From an uncultured Clostridia bacterium (lineage in GTDB: Bacteria; Bacillota; Clostridia; UBA1381), in assembly GCA_947628155.1 (NCBI GenBank), contig CANQYQ010000009.1:1-33360 (forward strand): a stretch of DNA of 33,360 bases, read 5' to 3'. Position 1 is the stretch's first letter, and each line of letters begins with the position of its first letter. The notes beneath the pieces were generated by a model. The model had not been told where the DNA came from. It saw only the letters and a list, made by a program, of their open reading frames with translations, and did not search any database. A program made the translations under genes and the position numbers. Shown in pieces: positions 7,386-14,778 of the stretch.

Positions 7386-8197
7386 TATTTTACCTCCTTG
7401 CCAATAACATTCCCAATATTTTTCATTGTCTCATACAAATCCTTGAATTGGTCAAGATTCAGCGCCTGATCCTTGTCGCACAGGGCCTGTTCGGGATTGT
7501 GATGAACCTCAATTAAAATTCCTTCACAGCCAAATGCCACGCAGGCCTTCGCAATATCGGGCACACCGAAACTGTAACCCATCGAGTGGCTAGGGTCAAG
7601 AATTAACGGAGCGCGGCTTTCATTTTTTATCACAGCAGCTCCGCATAAATCCAATGTAAATCTGCTGGAGGTTTCAAAAGTGCGTATTCCCCTCTCGCAC
7701 AACATAAGATTACGGTTGCCCTCGACCAAAACATAATCGGCCATTTTAAAAAGCTCATCAACCGTTGCGCCGAAATGACGTTTCAACAAAACGGGCTTTG
7801 AGGCTCTTCCCGCAGCACGAAGCAGAGAATGATCATACATTGCTTTTGCGCCAATCTGTATGATATCCGTAACTTGCTCAACTGCCGAAAAATTCGTGGC
7901 GTCAGATGTCTCTGTGATGACTTTCATGCCATATGTATTTTTCACTTCTTCAAGCCACTTAAGTCCTTGTTCGTGTGCTCCTTGAAAAGCATACGGATTT
8001 GTTCTCGGCTTAAAAGCCCCCGCGCGGAATATCTTAATTCCCATTTCTGCCAGCTTTTCGGCTGTGTACATGATTTGATCCCTACTCTCAACAGCGCACG
8101 GACCCGCCATGATACGACAGGTATTCGGATTAAACAGCTCCTCTCCACCGATAGATATATTTCTGTTCAGCTCATTGCCTTTTGATATAAGTTCCAT
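7385..8197 (-). CDS. DAHP-synthase-like (type I-beta) 3-deoxy-ulosonate-phosphate synthase
   Basis: 270 aa TIM barrel of the NeuB-unrelated DAHPS/KDO8PS family. It has GPCAVES (metal-ligand Cys34), FRAGAFKPRTNPYAFQG (63-KPRT-66), LLKRHFGAT, LCERGIRTFE, LDPSHSMGY and GILIEVHHNP. The KPRT motif, rather than the KANRSS of KDO-8-phosphate synthase, and the ERGIRTFE pattern place it closer to DAHP synthases than to KdsA. Automated pipelines may nevertheless call it KdsA. There is no N- or C-terminal ACT or chorismate-mutase extension, so no feedback control by aromatic amino acids is evident. It overlaps the KdsB-like gene by 26 nt and has a GGAGGATC ribosome site inside it. It should condense PEP with an aldose phosphate; which one is open. 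Confidence 0.87.
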   Translation of the reverse strand: MELISKGNELNRNISIGGEELFNPNTCRIMAGPCAVESRDQIMYTAEKLAEMGIKIFRAGAFKPRTNPYAFQGAHEQGLKWLEEVKNTYGMKVITETSDATNFSAVEQVTDIIQIGAKAMYDHSLLRAAGRASKPVLLKRHFGATVDELFKMADYVLVEGNRNLMLCERGIRTFETSSRFTLDLCGAAVIKNESRAPLILDPSHSMGYSFGVPDIAKACVAFGCEGILIEVHHNPEQALCDKDQALNLDQFKDLYETMKNIGNVIGKEVK

Positions 8198-8924
8198 TTT
8201 GATCCTCCATTATTTTCTTCACACGTACTAAGTCTTTCGGCGTATCTACCGATATTGTTGACGTGTTTCGCTTATACGCTTTTATTTTTATTCCGTTTTC
8301 AAGCATTCTCATAAAATCATGATCTTCAGCCTTTTCCAGCTCCCCCTTTGACAGCAATGAATATTCCAGAAGAATATCTCTCGGATAAGCATATACGCCT
8401 ACCGACTTACAATATTCAAAATCAATGCCTGCCTTTGGATACGGAATAGGGCTTCTTGATGCAAATAAAACGTTATCTAATCTATCCGTAACGATTTTGA
8501 TGATAGTTCCGTTGACAGCGTCTACGGGGTTCTTTATCGGCGTTCTGAATGTTCTCACGCAATCAGCTTTTGATTCTTTTTTAATTCTGATGACCATTTC
8601 CTCGATAAGGTCTGTCTCAATCAGCGGTTCATCGCCCTGCACCAGCAAATAGTAATCAGCCTGAATCTTTTCCGCCACTTCCGCGATCCTATCAACGCCT
8701 GTCGGATGATTTTCAGATGTCATGACAACAGGGATAGCATAGCTTTCGCACACGCTTTCTATGATTTGACTGTCCGTAGCCACATATACCTCTTGAATTC
8801 CGTTTGCTGATTTCACTTTCTGGTATACCCACCAAATCATAGGCTTGCCAAGCAAGTCTGCCAGAGGCTTACCAGGAAAACGCGAGCTTTTATAACGCGC
8901 AGGGATGGTGCATACAATCTTCAT
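8172..8924 (-). CDS. KdsB-like CMP-3-deoxy-ulosonate cytidylyltransferase
   Basis: 250 aa from the ATG at 8924, preceded by GGGGAGGT. The motifs are those of CMP-KDO synthetase: IPARYKSSRFPGKPL, IYVATD-like EVYVATDS, HPTGVDRIAEVA, YLLVQGDEPLIE, and FASRSPIPYPK, with the late DTPKDLVRVK. The enzyme transfers CMP from CTP to the anomeric hydroxyl of a 3-deoxy-2-ulosonic acid. Its ATG overlaps the TGA of the NeuA-like gene (ATGA, 8921-8924). Combined with the DAHP-synthase-like and KdsC-like genes it completes a synthesise-dephosphorylate-activate route. Confidence 0.9.
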   Translation of the reverse strand: MKIVCTIPARYKSSRFPGKPLADLLGKPMIWWVYQKVKSANGIQEVYVATDSQIIESVCESYAIPVVMTSENHPTGVDRIAEVAEKIQADYYLLVQGDEPLIETDLIEEMVIRIKKESKADCVRTFRTPIKNPVDAVNGTIIKIVTDRLDNVLFASRSPIPYPKAGIDFEYCKSVGVYAYPRDILLEYSLLSKGELEKAEDHDFMRMLENGIKIKAYKRNTSTISVDTPKDLVRVKKIMEDQNGTYIKRQ

Positions 8925-9676
8925 GCGGCGCACCTCCCCGCACATTCCTTTATTTTTACGCTTCTATAATGTACCCCCCCCGCGTGGGAAATTATATTGC
9001 TGGATTTGTAAATCGAGTTTTCGTCAAGCCCTTTTTCAACAGCATCAGCCAGCAAAAAATCATCGGGATAATTTATATCAATCTGCTCAATTTTGTTTAC
9101 GGCTATCATTTTATACTTTTCTCCAATCCTAAGTCCCTCCTTCAAATGGGCTTCTCTGCTAATCACATAAAACCCCATCGTCTCAAATACAGTTTCCTTT
9201 AATGTAAAGCTGTTGGGGATGTGCTTCAGATCATATCTCGGCTCTTCCTTATCGGGATCCCACAAATAATAATGCTCTTTCCCGACGCAGACGATAGAAT
9301 CGTATTCTCCGCTTCTAACGGCATCAATTCCTTCCATCAGCGTATTCTTTGACAAAAACGGCATTGGCGGAAGGTGCTGGATATATATATCAGCGTTCGG
9401 AAAATTAGATGTCTCCCATCTGAAAAACGCATTCCCATCCGTGCCGTTTGTGGCTAACTTATCAGGTCTCTTTAGCGTATTGAAGCCATGTTTATTCGCC
9501 AGTTCCAATATCTCAGCATCATCCGAGTCTACGACAATATCCTCTTTCGGAAGCGCCTGATGCAGGTTATAGCACGCCCTTAAAAACATGGGCAGTCCGC
9601 CAATCTCCTTTAAATTTTTTCTCGGAACTCTTGAGGAGCCTCCTCGTGCAGGTACAAACCCTATAATTTTTTGCAT
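8921..9676 (-). CDS. NeuA-like acylneuraminate cytidylyltransferase family protein with a G8 tract near its 3' end
   Basis: 251 aa, preceded by a near-perfect AGGAGGT six bases before the ATG. The N-terminus FVPARGGSSRVPRKNLKEI is the CTP-binding loop of CMP-sialate synthetases, and DIVVDSDDAEIL and QIDINYPDDFLLAD follow in the expected places. The recognised domain ends near residue 228. The rest is a tail encoded across a run of eight Gs (8974-8981). With eight Gs the frame reads on for about 17 codons past the run to the KdsB-like start (ATGA). With seven or nine it stops after a few residues. Having both this and a KdsB-like enzyme in one operon implies two activated acids, or a specialised non-CMP role for one of them. 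Confidence 0.88.
   Translation of the reverse strand: MQKIIGFVPARGGSSRVPRKNLKEIGGLPMFLRACYNLHQALPKEDIVVDSDDAEILELANKHGFNTLKRPDKLATNGTDGNAFFRWETSNFPNADIYIQHLPPMPFLSKNTLMEGIDAVRSGEYDSIVCVGKEHYYLWDPDKEEPRYDLKHIPNSFTLKETVFETMGFYVISREAHLKEGLRIGEKYKMIAVNKIEQIDINYPDDFLLADAVEKGLDENSIYKSSNIISHAGGVHYRSVKIKECAGRCAA
8974..8981 (-). repeat. G8 homopolymer tract in the NeuA-like gene
   Basis: Eight Cs on the plus strand, hence eight Gs in the coding strand. The tail frame is open to the next gene at eight Gs; at nine Gs it ends ...GGGTL-stop and at seven ...GGYIIEA-stop. Candidate slipped-strand mispairing site. Confidence 0.75.
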
Positions 9677-9710
9677 ATTCTTACCTCCTGTTTTTACACA
9701 AGCATTTTTG

Positions 9711-10709
9711 TCATATTCCTATTCGCAGATCGATTGCCCCAAGCAACTTCCCATTTTCAACCACGGGCACCACATCTATCCCTTTTCTCATAATCAAAAG
9801 AGCAGCGTAAATATCCTCAATATTTTTGTTGCTGTCAACAGTAAAGGGTGATGCGTTCATGATGTCTTTAGCATTCTTTTCAAATATGCTTTGGCTGAAC
9901 TGAATATACCCTCGGCGAATGTCGCCGTCTGAAATGATTCCCTGCAAGGTCTCTCCCTCCGCAACCATCACTACGCCCAAACGATAGTGGTTCATCGTGT
10001 TTATAACTTCCATGAAAGAAGCTTGTCCTGTTACGATAGGAAGAAAATTGACCTTAATCATGATCCTTGTTACATTCACGCCCTGCTCGTTCATATATTT
10101 CAGACTATATGCGTTCATTCCTAACTGTTCCATATCTTTGCAAAGATATGATCCTGAAACCACCATCTCCACCCCAAGCTTTTCCATCTTTTTGCTGATG
10201 ATGTTATTTATGCCGCCATCAGCAAAAAGACTCAGCGAAGGATATTTATCATGGATCAATTCGATTCTGGCAAAATTGGAATCGTCAAATTTTGCGCCTG
10301 ATATTCCCGGCTCGCTGCACATGAACAAAACCTGTGAAATATGATCTATATACTTGTCTATAACATCAAGGCTTGTCCTGCTTGTGACCGCTATTCCGAA
10401 ATCGCCCTTAAATCTCTCGGCTATTCTCAGAATATCGTCCTTATTTTTTAAATTTTCAAACTGCACATTTAAATACCTGACATTCGCCTGATTTAAAATA
10501 TCTATGTACTCGTTCGGCACAGACTCAAAAATCAGGTGAACGTCAAGCGGCGGATATGAATCGTCAAATCTCAGAATATCCGCCACCGCAAAGTCCTTTT
10601 CCTCCTGAAAAATATCTATATGAAGGCAGTCAATCTTTGCAAATTTCAAAATTTCGGCATATCCGAAATAATCCGCTTTCACGGCTAAAATACTTCCCGA
10701 TACTCTCAT
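9711..10709 (-). CDS. Ribulose-phosphate 3-epimerase-like TIM barrel fused to a CBS-domain pair
   Basis: 332 aa with a strong AAGGAGG before the ATG. Residues 1-205 follow ribulose-5-phosphate 3-epimerase: GSILAVKADYF at the start, LHIDIF (His30, Asp32), PLDVHLIF (His58), a PGISGAKF loop and FADGGI (Asp164). The four metal/catalytic residues of that family are therefore retained. Residues 215-332 form two CBS repeats, with GIISDGDIRRGY, which is very like the CBS pair of KdsD/GutQ arabinose-5-phosphate isomerases. I know of no standard family with this order. By position it replaces the SIS-CBS isomerase expected to feed a KDO-type pathway. It may supply the sugar phosphate for the DAHP-synthase-like enzyme (inference). 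CBS domains suggest control by a nucleotide or CMP-sugar. Confidence 0.87.
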   Translation of the reverse strand: MRVSGSILAVKADYFGYAEILKFAKIDCLHIDIFQEEKDFAVADILRFDDSYPPLDVHLIFESVPNEYIDILNQANVRYLNVQFENLKNKDDILRIAERFKGDFGIAVTSRTSLDVIDKYIDHISQVLFMCSEPGISGAKFDDSNFARIELIHDKYPSLSLFADGGINNIISKKMEKLGVEMVVSGSYLCKDMEQLGMNAYSLKYMNEQGVNVTRIMIKVNFLPIVTGQASFMEVINTMNHYRLGVVMVAEGETLQGIISDGDIRRGYIQFSQSIFEKNAKDIMNASPFTVDSNKNIEDIYAALLIMRKGIDVVPVVENGKLLGAIDLRIGI

Positions 10710-10726
10710 TTTCCCTCCTTATAATC

Positions 10727-10780
10727 AACGCTTTTTAGAGCCTTAAACTCTTGATTCAAAAGCGTTATGTTTGGGGCTCT
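10727..10780 (-). promoter_or_regulatory. Structured 5' leader with interleaved inverted repeats (pseudoknot or switch candidate)
   Basis: Reading the minus strand, AGAGCC (10780-10775), AACGCTTTT (10766-10758), GGCTCT (10742-10737) and AAAAGCGTT (10735-10727) occur in the order a-b-a'-b'. Both pairs are perfect (6 and 9 bp) but cross each other, so they either form a pseudoknot or are alternative hairpins. The last strand ends 6 nt before the AAGGAGG of the epimerase-CBS gene. The arrangement suits control of translation, but no known riboswitch class is recognised. Confidence 0.45.
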
Positions 10781-10833
10781 GGAAAAATGATGAATATCAA
10801 AATGCGGTTGCAACAAAAATAAAGTTCTCAACC

Positions 10834-12282
10834 TTATCTCTCCTTCATCTTCTTAAATTTATCTATAATTTGCTTACGTTTTATAATGCAAACTATCATC
10901 CCGACCGCAATCAACGAATACCTTATTATCGGACGATCGTATATCACCATCATGCCAAATGCGGCGATGACAAAAATAGCCGACATTGCAAATATAACCT
11001 TTTCGTCATAAACTTTGTCGCCATCAATGTGCTTTTTGCAGACCTTTCTCATAAATGCATAGTGTGATACGCTGAAAAGAATATAGCAGAAAAGCGTGGT
11101 GTATCCGGCGGCATAATAGCTGAAGATTTGCATAAATATATAATTAAGTATAATATTTGCGATTGCCCCGATCACCGACGCAGTGGTGATGAATTTGTTT
11201 TCCTCGAAGAAAAATTCAATATTGCCGAACATCGAGTAAAGGAACGTGAAATACGAACTGAGGCTTATTACCGGCACGAGATATATCGCCTCGTAGTAAT
11301 CCTCCGTCGCGACGATCTTAATAAGCTCAGGAGCAACCGCCGAAAACGCAAGGCACATTCCACCGACCATAAGAACAAGGAAGTTTACTATCGGCTTGAG
11401 AGCTTTGTAATCGCGCTTGCTGAGTTTATTGTAAGTATAAGGAATAATAGCGCTATTGATGGAACCGGTGACGATATTCATAACAAGCGAGATATTGTAT
11501 GTAAAGCTGTAGATTCCCGCCTCAGCATCGCCTATGTAGCGGCGGATCATCACGCGGTCGGCTTGCCCCAAAACCATGCCCGAAAGATAGTGGGGTATGA
11601 GCGGTAGATTGAAAGACAACGCATATTGCCAAAACTCATGATTGTAAAAGCATTTGCCTTTAATGTAGTTATACGTCATGAACGCTGCGCCGAAGCCGAC
11701 CTGAACTATCACTCCGCTGTATATTACCGCTTTCAAGCGCTGCTCCTGTGGGAACATAAGCGCGCTAACGATTGGCACCAGTGTATTTGAAACGGCCAGC
11801 AACGCCGTGAACACAAGCAGATTTACATAGCGATACTCATACCTCTGACGAGCAGTCCAAAGAAGGTAGCTTTGCGTCAGAAGAATTTGCAGGAACATCA
11901 GCGCAACAAGGTCAGATCCCATGCCCATGAGATCGTTCCAAAAGCCAATGAACATCAGGTACATCGCGAAACATATCACAGTCGCAGTCGCAGATAGGCT
12001 CTGCGATGAGGAAGTATAGCTGTCCCGCCTGTCGGGAAACTTGAACATCGCATTGTTAAAGACCCCGGCGCTGAGGTTAAGCGTGGCAAATATGCTTATA
12101 AGCGACGTCCACGACGCGAAAACGCTGTAGACTCCGTACTGCTCGGTCGTGAGAAGGCGCAACAAAAACGGCATCGCAAGGAATTTTATACCGCTTTGGA
12201 CCGCTTGGCATACTGTGAACCAAAAGGCAGCTTTAGCTTGGAGCGGTAGAGACGAATATTTATTTATCATTTTTCGGAGCAT
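10834..12282 (-). CDS. wzx: Wzx-type polysaccharide flippase (MATE/PST family)
   Basis: About 482 aa from an ATG at 12282, which has GGAGGG about 12 nt upstream; a second ATG at 12270 is possible and the longer frame to 12354 is not credible. The protein is almost wholly hydrophobic, with 12-14 predicted membrane segments. It starts with the family pattern AAFWFTVCQAVQSGIKFLAMPFLLRLLTTEQYGVYS (shortened here to its meaning: a first helix followed by the L-x-x-x-x-YG motif). It should flip the lipid-linked repeat unit across the membrane. The start overlaps the end of the preceding gene stump (12260), which is consistent with recombination at this junction. Confidence 0.93.
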   Translation of the reverse strand: MLRKMINKYSSLPLQAKAAFWFTVCQAVQSGIKFLAMPFLLRLLTTEQYGVYSVFASWTSLISIFATLNLSAGVFNNAMFKFPDRRDSYTSSSQSLSATATVICFAMYLMFIGFWNDLMGMGSDLVALMFLQILLTQSYLLWTARQRYEYRYVNLLVFTALLAVSNTLVPIVSALMFPQEQRLKAVIYSGVIVQVGFGAAFMTYNYIKGKCFYNHEFWQYALSFNLPLIPHYLSGMVLGQADRVMIRRYIGDAEAGIYSFTYNISLVMNIVTGSINSAIIPYTYNKLSKRDYKALKPIVNFLVLMVGGMCLAFSAVAPELIKIVATEDYYEAIYLVPVISLSSYFTFLYSMFGNIEFFFEENKFITTASVIGAIANIILNYIFMQIFSYYAAGYTTLFCYILFSVSHYAFMRKVCKKHIDGDKVYDEKVIFAMSAIFVIAAFGMMVIYDRPIIRYSLIAVGMIVCIIKRKQIIDKFKKMKER

Positions 12283-12600
12283 TTTTTTCGTTGCCCTCCG
12301 ACGGAAAAAGGCTGTCAAAGTCCTCCCTTTCAAAAACTTCGAGCTTGCCTCCACGCGTGGCGTTGTAAATCTTTATGCCGTGGGAGTCGGCGTAATCTTT
12401 GGCGGCTTGGTAGGCTAATATCATTATGTCCCCGGCTTTTGAATCAGATTTCATCCCATAATATGTGAAATGCTGTTTAGGTCCGCTGTAATCACAATCG
12501 CAACTCAAAAGATATATCTCTTTAAAACCCATATATACAGCTATTTGAATAAGAGAGATTGTCACGGTACTGGACATATAGCACCTTTTGTCTTCACTGT
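12260..12600 (-). pseudogene. 3' stump of a second DUF115/GT42-like transferase
   Basis: About 113 codons resembling only the C-terminal half of the neighbouring DUF115-like protein. MSSTVTISLIQIAVYMGFKE then IYLLSCDCDY match its GFSTV...YMGFSEVYLLGCE, and DSHGIKIYNATRGGKLEVF matches SSHGTKIYNCTPFTLIDCI. The N-terminal half with the GNGPS motif is missing. The upstream end merges into the last codons of the intact gene, and base composition changes at the junction. It is probably the older transferase gene, truncated when the AT-rich gene was acquired. It might still be translated, but should not be an active enzyme. Confidence 0.7.
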
Positions 12601-13523
12601 ATTTGTGAATTGCGTTGTTTATGAAAAACATCATCAATATCTCTGCGTTCAATACAGTCAATTAGAGTAAAAGGAGTACAATTATAAATTTTAGTTCCAT
12701 GGCTTGAACAATATAAATCTAAATTTTCATAATCCAACATTGCTCTATAAAATGCACGAAGTTCTTGACTAAATGGAAGTGTTTCTCTCAATGATTTCAT
12801 GCGTTTCTTTTCGTTCTCACTTATTTCATACGCATATGTATCATTGAGTTCAAGATGCATTCTGACCTTTATTGATGTTAAAATGCTTGTAGTCTCACAT
12901 CCTAACAAATACACTTCAGAAAAACCCATATAGTTAGCTAAAAAAATTGCATATTGAATAACCGTACTGAACCCAGGTATCATTTTGCAATAATTATTTT
13001 TACGCTTCATAAAATATTCTAATCCATATGAATTAAAAAAATAATTAGCATCAACAAAAGTGGCTAATCCAGAACTAATAATATACTGTCTAAATTTAAT
13101 AGGAAAGAAGCACATGGGGGTATTATCTTTTGTATTAACATTTTTCATAACGTTAAATAATTCAATATTTTCAGGTTTAGTTAAATCAAGATTGAAAAAC
13201 TGAGTGTCAACCCAAAAATGTATATTTGTTTTTAATTTTGCAAAATTGGGGTTTCTAGCTATTTGATTAACTGTAAAAACAAACTCGTTTTCAAAATTTG
13301 AAAAATCTAATTCCTGAATGGACGGACCATTGCCAAAAATAAAGCAACGTTCATTTTTGTGAGTATTTTTTAATTTTTTGTTTTGATCCATATAGCGATA
13401 ATTTGAGCAATTTTCAATCCATAATTTTAGCATAGCTGCATACTCAACTTGTTTTTCCATAAATATTTTAATTTTTGTAGTTAGTTTCATATCTTTCAGC
13501 ACATCCTTTATATTATTAATCAT
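12594..13523 (-). CDS. DUF115 / GT42-sialyltransferase-like protein, putative CMP-ulosonate transferase
   Basis: 309 aa and strikingly AT-rich compared with its neighbours. After an N-terminal helical stretch, CFIFGNGPSIQELDF (about residue 60) carries the GNGPS motif shared by DUF115 (MptE-like/Maf) proteins and GT42 sialyltransferases. VNQIARNP follows at the place of the GT42 CNQF element. PGFSTVIQYAIFLANYMGF then SEVYLLGCE matches the SGV...ALGYKEIYLSG region. Maf and GT42 enzymes transfer acids from CMP donors. With a CMP-ulosonate operon just downstream, a role as the acid-sugar transferase is the best inference, although generic annotation would be hypothetical or DUF115. Low GC suggests recent lateral acquisition. 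Confidence 0.78.
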   Translation of the reverse strand: MINNIKDVLKDMKLTTKIKIFMEKQVEYAAMLKLWIENCSNYRYMDQNKKLKNTHKNERCFIFGNGPSIQELDFSNFENEFVFTVNQIARNPNFAKLKTNIHFWVDTQFFNLDLTKPENIELFNVMKNVNTKDNTPMCFFPIKFRQYIISSGLATFVDANYFFNSYGLEYFMKRKNNYCKMIPGFSTVIQYAIFLANYMGFSEVYLLGCETTSILTSIKVRMHLELNDTYAYEISENEKKRMKSLRETLPFSQELRAFYRAMLDYENLDLYCSSHGTKIYNCTPFTLIDCIERRDIDDVFHKQRNSQIQ

Positions 13524-13554
13524 GCCATAAAAGCAATAATTATTTTATTTTGTT

Positions 13555-14192
13555 CTATTTTATTTTATTTTTCCATTCTCCAGTTTCGGGGTCATATCTT
13601 TTAACCACCCTTGCTGGCACACCTGCAAGGACCGAATAGTCAGGATAATCTCCCGCCAAGACTACCGCATTGCTGCCGACTATGCACTGTTTCCCAAGCG
13701 AAACGCCCGGATGTATGCATGCACCGTAGCCGATAAAACAGTTGTCGCCTATATGCGTGGGCTTGACAATAAGCGGCTGCTCCAGAACATTCACGCCTAT
13801 GTTCCTGTATTCATGTGCAACATCAGCAATATATATGTTTGCGGAAAATGTGACGTCTTTTCCAATCGTCAATTCTTTGCAGCATATCATATGCAAATTT
13901 TGACCGAAGCTCGTGCGTTCGCCGATCTCTATTTTTGGTTCATACGGAACGCCGTTATAATTTGATATAGCTTCTATTCTTGCATTAGGCATAACGTTTA
14001 CCCCCCCCCGAGAAAAATATGATTTTTCCCAGAAATACGCAGAGGTTTTGAAATTATGCAATTTCTTCCAAGCTCTCCAAACGAACGCTTATTTTTTGCT
14101 TCAAACAAAATTCCATAAATTTTTTGCCTTACAAGTCGCCATTTGTTTTCGCTTTTGATCAAGAGATGAATTTTGTTACGAAATGTACTCAT
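13555..14192 (-). CDS. Hexapeptide-repeat O-acetyltransferase, frameshifted at a G9 tract (probable phase-OFF)
   Basis: Two frames make one protein. The first 64 codons (from ATG 14192) run to ...GKNHIFLGGG-stop at 13998. The rest continues in another frame from VNVMPNARIEA through left-handed beta-helix repeats (IEIGERTSFG, LTIGKDVTFSANIYI, THIGDNCFIGYGACIHPG) to the conserved VLAGVPARVVKRYD. The break lies exactly at a run of nine Gs (14001-14009). Ten or seven Gs would restore a 212-aa (or 211-aa) acetyltransferase; 638 bp plus one is divisible by three. The family O- or N-acetylates sugars using acetyl-CoA. It could alternatively be a fixed pseudogene or a homopolymer miscall. Confidence 0.85.
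14001..14009 (-). repeat. G9 homopolymer tract in acetyltransferase gene
   Basis: Nine Cs on the plus strand. The tract creates the reading-frame break of the surrounding acetyltransferase: nine Gs end the protein at a TAA right after the tract, while ten or seven connect both halves. Confidence 0.85.
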
Positions 14193-14205
14193 GGATTTCT
14201 CGCTT

Positions 14206-14778
14206 CTATTCTATGTATTTGACTATTTTCGCAGGGACCCCGGCAACAACAGCGTTGTCAGGGACATCCCGAGTTACCACGGCATTCGCCCCGACAACAG
14301 CGTTTTGCCTATCTTTATATTTCTGTGTCCTAAGATGCGCGCTCCCATCCCTATAACAGCAAAGTCGCCAATCTCGACGCTGCCGATATTTAAATTCGTA
14401 TTTCTTAAAGACTTATCAGTAACATACTCGTGCTCAATATCGGTGATTATCATATCTGGCAATATACTTACACTGTCACCTATACTTATTTTGTTTATAC
14501 ACGTTATGTGGCATTTTGACCTATATTGACATCGTCGCCGACATTGATCTCCGGAGAATATGTCTTTTCAAGCCACCTGTCTATCGCTTCCATGCGAAGC
14601 CCATTTACAATATAGACATAATTTCCGATTGAAATATACTTTTTGCCGACGATTTTTATAGGATGTTTAACATTGCTTGTCTTGTCAAAGGATCGGTAAC
14701 CAATTCCGATTCCCTCCCCCGGAGATTTTTCAAAGCTCTGTATGGAGGGCAAAGTATGGCTTTTAAATATTTATTCAT
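14206..14778 (-). pseudogene. Decayed hexapeptide-repeat acetyltransferase with three single-base losses
   Basis: ATG at 14778 overlaps the end of the SDR gene (ATGAATAA). The product begins MNKYLKAILCPPYRALKN, then the frame changes in the G-rich stretch 14712-14720. IGIGYRSF, HPIKIVGKKYISIGN and INVGDDVNIGQ follow. A second change at the A4 run 14514-14517 leads into HITCINKISIGD and VEIGDFAVIGMGARILG. A third at the A4 run 14303-14306 restores the end, VVAGVPAKIVKYIE, before a TAG. Adding one base at each site gives a single protein of about 191 aa of the serine/maltose acetyltransferase-like family. Three losses in 570 bp, while the flanking SDR and rml genes are intact, favour real decay. 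Confidence 0.8.

Noticed and set aside
7385-8197. Simple annotation as KdsA
   Set aside because: It has KPRT and ERGIRTFE motifs of DAHP synthase I-beta and lacks the KANRSS motif of KDO-8-phosphate synthase.
11128-11607. Plus-strand frame within the wzx gene
   Set aside because: It is antisense to a well-supported membrane protein and has no independent evidence.
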